From: Apostichopus japonicus
Taxonomy: Eukaryota > Echinodermata > Holothuroidea > Aspidochirotida > Stichopodidae
Length of the DNA: 64,000 nucleotides
Reading direction: 5' to 3'
Assembly: GCF_037975245.1 (NCBI RefSeq)
Contig: NC_092576.1
Location: 39,765,611 to 39,829,610, forward strand
In this document: in pieces, positions 59,701 to 64,000 of the stretch
Numbering within the stretch: position 1 is the first letter of the stretch
Layout of the letters: each line of letters opens with the position of its first letter
The notes under the pieces: generated by a model
What the model was told of the DNA's origin: nothing
What the model saw: only the letters and a program-made list of their open reading frames with translations
The model's database searches: none
Position numbers and translations under genes: made by a program

Positions 59701-62700
59701 TTGGCTTGTAGGCCTTCAGCACCCGAAAACACAAAATAACTTTTCTATGGAAGGCCAAATAAGCAGCTCTGCCACTACATATATAGTTGTATATTGGGTT
59801 CCTTGATAACGTGATTCTGACCAAGTCTCAATTATGGGTCGGTCGTACACCAGATAATGTCTGCCTGGAATATTTTCTGGTTGCCATAGTGTCTGTTTTC
59901 AAAAGAGTTTGTGATATTTTTGAGCGGCAAGTGTATGGTAGTGTTTTGGAAACATAATCAAGTGTAATTCTAAAAATATTAAAAATTTGGAAATTGGAAA
60001 AAGTTGCCCCTTGTTTTAATTCAAGTTTTTGTTTCTCAATTTTGATTTAAGAATTGACTAGTCAATTTTAATGACCTTCATCTTAGGTGGATTTTGAATT
60101 ATGGAGATATCATAGGCAACAAAAGTTTGAAAAAAACTTCAGCTAAAACATCTGTGTTTCAATAAAGAAGAAAAATATGAGGGAAATAACGTATTTTGTT
60201 TTCTCTTTCCAAAGGATATCTGTCCCCTTGAACTGGAAGAACGAATCATTCTCAGAGGAAGTGGCATGGTTTCAAAACGAGTCCGATACATCCATGAATA
60301 GTAACGCTTACGATGTGGCATCTAAGCTAGTCCAACAGTACTTCCCGACAGACTTTGGCAGCGAGACACTCGTCAAGCAGATAGTGGATGTTATCCTTGA
60401 AAAGGTTTGGAAAATTGCGAATTCAGTTTTCAAATTTATTTACACTGACATTCTTGTATTACACATAAATTTATGTATGTAGCTTTGGCAATTACGGTAA
60501 ACTACCATGACTAAATTGTCCACAAAAGTCACCTGCGCACTTTTTGGACTTTGCTAGAAATTAAAGGAATTCTGCCATGTGATTTCACCTTTTTCTGCAT
60601 TTCATAGGCCGACCTATCAAACACCAATTAATTATATTATGATGTAATGCAATCTCAGCAGAATCTAGTGAAAGAGTCTGAGAACTCTTAAGCTTGCTAC
60701 TGTAGATTGAAATGGCAGGCATTCTAATGTGGATACTTTAATCTTTCCAGGTTTTTGCAGTAAGTAAGAAGTATGTTTACAGTTGGTTATTTGTCCCTCT
60801 CTGCTCTCTACACATAGTTGTTTGTTGGATTTTGTGGATGGTTAATAATTATTATGTATCTATGTAAGGGAGATTCTATGCCTTTAAAGCAGGGGTTCCC
60901 AAACTGGGGTGCGTGAACCCCCAGGGGGTGCGTGAGTCCATCCCAGGAGGTTCGTGAGACGTTTCTGAAATGTTGAACTAAAATCTGATATATCATATAT
61001 TTTAGTAATGTAAAAAAGTCGTACCTATCGACAAACTCTTTTCGCGTTCCATACGCATATGTTGCCAGAGTATTACCGTACCATGCATGTAATACTTGAG
61101 ATTTTATGAAGCATCGTTATGCGTATTATAGTATAATAATGACTCAGATCGTGTCTCGAAAAGTTGGGGGTTCGTGGACAACTCTGACATCCACAGGGGG
61201 TTCGTGGGGGGATGTATTTAGGGAAACCCTGCTTTGCAGGCTCATGTAATTACTGGATGAAACTGAAATGATTTACCAGTGACCTTCTGGATACATCAGA
61301 ATAAGATCTCAGAACTTTCTCAATCACTGGACTGTGCATGCATACCTTAACATGTAAATGGTCATTTGCTGGGGAGGTGGGTGGGGTGGGTGTTAGGGTG
61401 AGGGGAAGTAATGTGTCTCATGTTTCAATGTTTTGTATATCATTATTATTGAGAATAATTTGCCAATAATATTTAGAAACATTTTTTATATTAGTTTTTG
61501 TATTTGGGTTTCTTTTTTGGTGTGAGGGAACTTAAATTACTTAAACCTGTTTTCTTTTTGGTTAATTTCTCTCCTGTCACAGACAGCAAAATCCACACCA
61601 GAGTTTAAGCCACCATCTCTACAGGATATGCAGTCTATGACATCACCACCAGGTAGCCAATCACCAAGCCCCTCCAAACGAACCGCAGCACAAAGCAGCC
61701 AATCACCCGACAGGTCGAAGGAGACGGCTCAGAGAGGCCAGTCACCCACCACCTCAAGAGTGACATCATCAAAGGGTAGCCAATCACCAGGCTCCTCCAG
61801 AGCCACAGCATCAAGTAGCAGCCAATCAGCAAGCAGTCCTTCAACAAAGCCAAAGGGAAGTTCCCCAAAGAGGAGAACAGATGACATTGAACCCTGGAAC
61901 AGTCAGCAGTCATCCAAGATAATTCTCTCTGGGAGAAGTGTAAGTAACTAGCAGCGTTGCCTCGAGGCAAACGTTTAGAGAAGACCTACATATTTTATAT
62001 GAAGGTTAATCAAAGAAAATGTCACATGGCACTCAGTATGTGACAGTTTCAGGTAAAAAAACGTCCAGACTACTATGTGAAAATCTTGCTAAAAAGTTTA
62101 AAGTTGAAGGTTTACAGTCTTGTTCAAGGCCACACACGACTTTACAATACTTAACCCCTGGTCATTGGGAACTTGTCACACCCACACACTTTACACACAA
62201 TTAAAAAATCCCTCCTGGGGCACTACAGTGCAGCCACAAACCGTTGCACACAACTATATTTACAAGTTACCTGGTAAGTTCCCATTTATTCACCTGGGTG
62301 AAGAGAGGCAATGGAGATAAAGTGCCTTGCCCAAGGACACAACGCAATAATCTGGCAAGGACTCGAACCTGTAAACCTTAGATCACAAGCCTACTGCCTT
62401 AACCACTTGTTCACTATGCTCTAGTTAACTGAGATATATATAAATATGTATTTGTGGCACATTCATCTTATAGCTCTGTAAAATATGCAAATGCAGAAAA
62501 CAGATAAAAAAATAAAAAAAGTCAACAACTCCAAACAAACTTAGGTAAATCGAAGCAAAACGGAACAGGATGAAATGACAAAACAACTGGGAAATAAACA
62601 AACAAGAAAGGGTATTTGCTTTTACTTATCATTACCAGCATTTTGCAGTCACATTATTTTCTCGTTTCAGTTCACCCCCCATCAAGTAATTTTTTCATAA

Positions 62701-64000
62701 ATCTTGCTTTCCAGACACAATCTCTCCACAAGGAAGAACTAACCCTCAGTAAGACGGAAAAGGAAATTCAGAGAAGAGTGTCAGAGAATGCTCCGATCCA
62801 TCAGCGAAAGTCTCCGTCTAGGATCCATTCAGGGGCTCTGCCCTCTTCCACCAAGGATTCAACTGCGAAGCAGGAAAAATTAAAGACAGTCAGCAAGGGA
62901 GTACCGTCTAAGACTGCCGTCTCTGGGACGAAGATTAGACTCTCCACGTCAGATGGGAGACAGGTAAGACCATGTGTGAAAATGAGTAAAGGAGGCTGAC
63001 TGAATCCATGAGTATTGAGACAAATGTTGAAAGAATTTAACTTTCAAAAACCAGTCTTTTTTTATCCTTTTGCTTAGTTAGCAGCGTCATTGGTTAACAA
63101 AATGGTGTTGAAATGTCATTGAAGGATGCTGTAGACTTGTTTTATATGAAGTTTATATAAGTATACATGAAGTTCATATAAGTACATATGAAGTTTATAT
63201 AAGTATATATGAAGTTATATAAAGTATGTATGAAGTTTATGTGAAGTTTATATGTAAATTGAAGTTTATATAAAGTATATATGAAGTCTATATGAAGTTA
63301 ATGTGAAGTATATATGAAGTTCATATAAAGTATGAATTTCATATGAAGTTTATATGAAGTTTATGTGAAGTTTATATAAAATATATATTAACTTTTTGTA
63401 AAGTATATTTATGAAGTTTATAAAAAGTATTGAAATTTATAGATAAAGTATATGTGAAGTTTATATAAAGTATATAAGTTAAATATGACAACGAGGTATT
63501 ATTTGTTATTATTGTATTACTTATTAGAACATATGCAACGATGGATTAACATTAACATTGAGGTCTGGACCCAGGAGTTGACTTCACCATCAAGTTCCCC
63601 TTAAAGGAGCAATCCAGAGATTAAGTCATCTTTCAATATGTTAATATGCTTGAAAACAGAGGAATACTGTAGATAATAGAAACATCAGATGAACTCATAT
63701 TTTCCCAATTCTCTTCAATTATAATATATCAGGATAACAATTTGGCCTAAAGTCATCGTTTAAGGAATGCTTACAGGACCATTCCAGGATGAGAATGTCA
63801 GATAGATAGCCAGTTGGTTATTGCAGGCCTATTCACGGTCATTAAACTGATTATTGGTGGTCATTAAATAAGACATGGTTACGTTCCTTTTTTATTCACA
63901 GTTGACACTGTCATTGGATAACCATACGACTTACGCCCAACTCCAACAGAAGATCAATCAGGAATTGCAGATCCCGATATTCAGGCAGACTATCAAATAT
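44359..64000 (+). CDS. VCPIP1: VCPIP1, OTU-type deubiquitinase, 3' partial
   Basis: Twelve coding exons from ATG 44359 (a G at -3 and +4) encode about 858 residues before the window ends. The human protein is about 1220 aa, so the C-terminal third lies beyond. Order: Cys motif region (residues ~17-47), OTU catalytic domain (~118-330) with DGDGHC placing the nucleophile at Cys187 and GRNH placing the catalytic His at 322, a WGxPQ segment, a second Cys cluster (~500-545, CTCC and CSCGFKH), a conserved WFQNESD region, a Ser/Gln/Pro-rich linker (~624-742), HKEEL (~746) and the start of a ubiquitin-like domain (~826 on). In vertebrates VCPIP1 binds p97/VCP and p47 and removes ubiquitin for Golgi reassembly; it also acts on SPRTN in DNA repair. 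An acceptor at 44320 (acctaaacag) suggests a noncoding 5' exon. All exon phases fit. Confidence 0.95.
45020..45482. repeat. Direct duplication, about 245 bp, in intron 1 element
   Basis: The segment with GAAAGTTTTAA, GAGAATAGTTTCGTGTTGAAGG, TTCCCCGATATGTT and CATTAGGCCCCGCGTTTTGTGT occurs at about 45045-45240 and again at about 45280-45480. Confidence 0.9.
46082..46377 (-). CDS. BEN-domain C-terminal exon inside the intron 1 element
   Basis: An open minus-strand exon from an acceptor (cataacag before 46377) to TGA at 46084-46082 encodes about 98 residues. The sequence (GLARYLMHKIFTPYELLYCNVNG, then ALNKDRVFAIRKCIMEQF and W-x2-C-V-x3-D-T-x-N-R) follows the BEN domain pattern: a helix with LaR-LL-iF, a ld-rv-aIr helix, and a final Arg-rich helix. 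BEN domains bind DNA or chromatin partners. There is no ATG at its start, so it needs an upstream exon. A donor in matching phase (AACG|gtaag, last exon base 46886) is a candidate. It could be a captured cellular exon, part of a transposon protein, or a nested gene; the frame is intact. Confidence 0.6.
47258..47781. repeat. 262-bp tandem duplication with TATA-like core
   Basis: AAAATGTACAATCATGTACAA starts at 47258 and 47520, and the two units are nearly identical. Each contains CACGTGCAATATATATAGAAG about 130 bases in, a TATA-box-like context, followed by GCGGCTCGTTGATTGTGAGG. Confidence 0.9.
48865..49280. repeat. 40-bp minisatellite, about ten units, VCPIP1 intron 1
   Basis: ACACATCACAGTGTACAGTACAATTGGGTGATTGCTAAGT-type units follow each other with a spacing of about 40 bases and frequent small indels. 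Confidence 0.9.
49667..50175 (+). CDS. VCPIP1: VCPIP1 coding exon 2 (OTU core)
   Basis: Residues 118-287. Contains HADGDGHCLVHGISRALVGR with the catalytic Cys187, FHDFVDS, and NIHIFGLANVLHRPIVLLDS. The acceptor is ctttcag. The exon ends in TTACACCG at the first of a tandem series of GTGAGT donors. Confidence 0.96.
50166..50395 (+). repeat. Minisatellite made of the exon 2 splice donor
   Basis: Eight units of about 30 bases: TTACACC.GTGAGT.TT.AGAGTTTGTTA. Seven contain GTGAGT and one GTGAAT. The unit includes the last eight exon bases, so the exon-intron boundary itself was amplified. The reading frame meets a stop (GGTGAGTGA) immediately past the first donor. Confidence 0.95.
50509..50637 (+). 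CDS. VCPIP1: VCPIP1 coding exon 3
   Basis: Residues 288-330, FLPALVEPELC... and IAWSSSGRNHFIALVAVKG, carrying the catalytic His322. Acceptor tatcag, donor AAAG|gtataa, phase 1 on both sides. Confidence 0.95.
50741..50950. repeat. Tandem duplication, about 125 bp, intron 3
   Basis: ATTCATGAwTCCTGTAAATTG, TTTATTTGTATT and TCATTTATCAACATA occur twice, each followed by ACCTTTTCAG, a decoy acceptor-like sequence. Confidence 0.85.
51255..51545 (-). mobile_element. SINE family C, intron 3
   Basis: Minus-strand head GTGGTTAAAGCAGTGGACTT...GATCTAAGGATTACAGGTTGACT (tRNA-like), then a body shared with 57045-57370 and 62120-62430 (TGCCCCAGGAG, GACAAGTTACCAATGACCAGG in orientation). Confidence 0.75.
52274..52404 (+). 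CDS. VCPIP1: VCPIP1 coding exon 4
   Basis: Residues 331-374, LPKLPRWMLTRVWGAPQNLI and CTIGGDRSLQ. Acceptor gtttcag, donor CAG|gtaagg. Confidence 0.95.
53480..53815. repeat. ~110-bp tandem repeat, three units, intron 4
   Basis: TTCACAGTCCGAAAACGCATGC and TTTTGTCTAAATCTGAAAGGGTC recur three times; the third unit is the most diverged. Confidence 0.9.
53935..54046 (+). CDS. VCPIP1: VCPIP1 coding exon 5
   Basis: Residues 375-411, DKYIQRLASAMEEVF and HPSVVADVHHYIYKRTG. Acceptor caacag, donor ACGG|gtaagt. Confidence 0.95.
54468..54700. repeat. ~55-bp tandem repeat, five units, intron 5
   Basis: AAAGGAGCAGTyTAGACATTTAATAA recurs five times with AT-rich spacers. A related word (AAAGGAGCAATCCAGAGATT) appears at about 63604. 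Confidence 0.9.
54767..54982 (+). CDS. VCPIP1: VCPIP1 coding exon 6
   Basis: Residues 412-483, ending IYSFPG-like. Acceptor tcaccag. Two in-frame donors lie six bases apart: CCAG|gtgggg (last base 54982) and GGGG|gtgaga (last base 54988); the second has the better intron consensus and would add two residues. Confidence 0.92.
55255..55690. repeat. Degenerate palindromic repeat field, intron 6
   Basis: Over 400 bases, words like AACCTGGATTATCGACTGATA and their inverse (AATCCAGGTTTATC) alternate about every 25-30 bases in both orientations. Confidence 0.75.
56879..56963 (+). CDS. VCPIP1: VCPIP1 coding exon 7
   Basis: Residues 484-511, with YDPVLDELVVDLSQ and the CTCC cysteines that pair with those in exon 8. 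Acceptor ttttcag, donor AAGG|gtgagt, phase 2. Confidence 0.9.
57045..57370 (+). mobile_element. SINE family C, full-length type, intron 7
   Basis: tRNA-like head: TGGCCAATTGGCTAAGG (A box), a GTG anticodon-like loop, GGTTCGATTCCTGCC (B box). The body contains TTGCCTCTCTCCACCCAGGTG and AATGGGTACCTGTGAGG, and the 3' end is (ATT)n. It lacks a closed acceptor stem, so it is not a tRNA gene. Confidence 0.85.
57510..58080. repeat. ~110-bp minisatellite interrupted by a SINE, intron 7
   Basis: GAACCTGTGCTACCTCTACAATTGTGT followed by AGTTACAGTACTGAA recurs on both sides of the SINE at 57700-57895 (units near 57585, 57930 and 58025). Confidence 0.8.
57700..57895 (-). mobile_element. SINE family B, copy 3, intron 7
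   Basis: Minus-strand head GTTAGCTCAGTGGTTAACGCC and B-box-like GGTTCGAGTCATTGC, same body as 3255-3475 and 7395-7575. It inserted inside the minisatellite. Confidence 0.85.
58250..58640. repeat. Nested inverted repeats, intron 7
   Basis: Outer pair: TTATACAACACCTT near 58260 and AAGGTGTTGTATAA near 58470. Second pair: AATAATGAATGGTT near 58490 with AACCATTCATTATT near 58620, and TGCAATAGTGCAAATATTTCAT near 58512 with its inverse near 58592. Probably one or two non-autonomous DNA elements. Confidence 0.75.
59220..59363 (+). CDS. VCPIP1: VCPIP1 coding exon 8
   Basis: Residues 512-559, DGSIVYHNGDKT and CSCGFKHYWDGKEFDN, a hallmark of the family. Acceptor acgccag, donor TGAT|gtgagt, phase 2. 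Confidence 0.95.
60215..60404 (+). CDS. VCPIP1: VCPIP1 coding exon 9
   Basis: Residues 560-623, VAWFQNESDTSMNSNAYDVA and YFPTDFGSETLVKQIV. Acceptor tccaaag; the donor AAAAG|gtttgg is weak but required by frame. Confidence 0.92.
60890..61231. mobile_element. hAT-type MITE, 342 bp, intron 9
   Basis: Begins CAGGGGTTCCCAAACTGGGG and ends AGGGAAACCCTG. Flanks CTTTAAAG (60882-60889) and CTTTGCAG (61232-61239) are a two-mismatch 8-bp duplication. Repeated GGGGGTTCGTG words sit near both ends. Confidence 0.8.
61583..61939 (+). CDS. VCPIP1: VCPIP1 coding exon 10 (SQSP-rich linker)
   Basis: Residues 624-742. About 80 residues consist of loose 17-18 residue repeats centred on SQSP (four exact, plus GQSP and SQSA). 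It ends SSKIILSGRS, which matches the conserved KIILTG. Human VCPIP1 has a short unrelated linker at this point. Acceptor gtcacag, donor AAGT|gtaagt. Confidence 0.92.
62120..62430 (-). mobile_element. SINE family C, intron 10
   Basis: Minus-strand head GTGGTTAAGGCAGTAGGCTT...AGGTTCGAGTCCTTGCC, then TTGTGTCCTTGGGCAAGGCA and TTGCCTCTCTTCACCCAGGTG, ending near 62120. Confidence 0.85.
62715..62963 (+). CDS. VCPIP1: VCPIP1 coding exon 11
   Basis: Residues 743-825, LHKEELTLSKTEKEIQRRV and, at the end, KIRLSTSDGRQ, the first strand of the ubiquitin-like domain. Acceptor ttccag, donor CAG|gtaaga. Confidence 0.95.
63140..63480. repeat. Degenerate minisatellite, intron 11
   Basis: TATGAAGTTTATATAAAGTATA-like units of 14-25 bases with many indels. 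Confidence 0.85.
63902..64000 (+). CDS. VCPIP1: VCPIP1 coding exon 12, cut by window end
   Basis: Residues 826-858, continuing the ubiquitin-like domain (TYAQLQQKIN, IKY). Acceptor attcacag. The remaining exons lie beyond 64000. Confidence 0.9.
   Translation, partial: MTLSLDNHTTYAQLQQKINQELQIPIFRQTIKY

Noticed and set aside
61635-61970. 111-residue minus-strand open frame
   Set aside because: It is the antisense shadow of the SQSP-coding exon 10; codon pattern and splice sites support the plus strand.

Overview
This is animal nuclear DNA: AT-rich, intron-rich, full of microsatellites, minisatellites and short mobile elements, with GT-AG splice sites and tRNA-derived SINEs. The clearest gene, VCPIP1, diverges strongly from vertebrate versions, and the SINE types look like those of marine invertebrates. 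An invertebrate deuterostome, most likely an echinoderm and perhaps a sea cucumber, is my best guess. The phylum is inference, not something the sequence proves.

Layout. (1) 1-40 kb, minus strand: four small genes (A 1.2-2.2 kb, B 14.5-19.05 kb, C 23.5-28.3 kb, D 38.6-39.9 kb). Each encodes a roughly 61-67 aa secreted peptide with six cysteines, from a signal-peptide exon joined in phase 1 to one Cys-rich exon. B and C lie on the two arms of a large tandem duplication (about 13.65-20.33 kb and 20.99-30.55 kb). Copy 2 later gained a LINE fragment, a 397-bp triplication and an extra SINE tail. (2) Between the genes: a 41-bp satellite (11.87-13.37 kb), minisatellites of 122, 156 and 270 bp, three SINE families, decayed non-LTR retrotransposons, a hairpin and a hAT-type MITE. 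One SINE copy (34.99-35.15 kb) carries what looks like a complete type I hammerhead ribozyme directly after a tRNA-like Pol III promoter. (3) 44.3 kb to the window end, plus strand: VCPIP1 (OTU-type deubiquitinase), twelve coding exons, with the C-terminal third beyond the window. Its introns hold a ~4 kb inverted-repeat-bounded element with a BEN-domain exon, a minisatellite built from the intron 2 splice donor, several SINEs, a second hAT-type MITE and many local tandem repeats.

How the genes relate: the four peptide genes are a locally expanded family with a shared structure, including a splice donor just after the stop codon. B and C also share a TATA/initiator promoter. VCPIP1 is an unrelated housekeeping-type neighbour on the other strand. 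No operon logic applies. Exon boundaries were set by hand from reading frame, splice consensus, similarity between paralogues, and knowledge of the VCPIP1 family.
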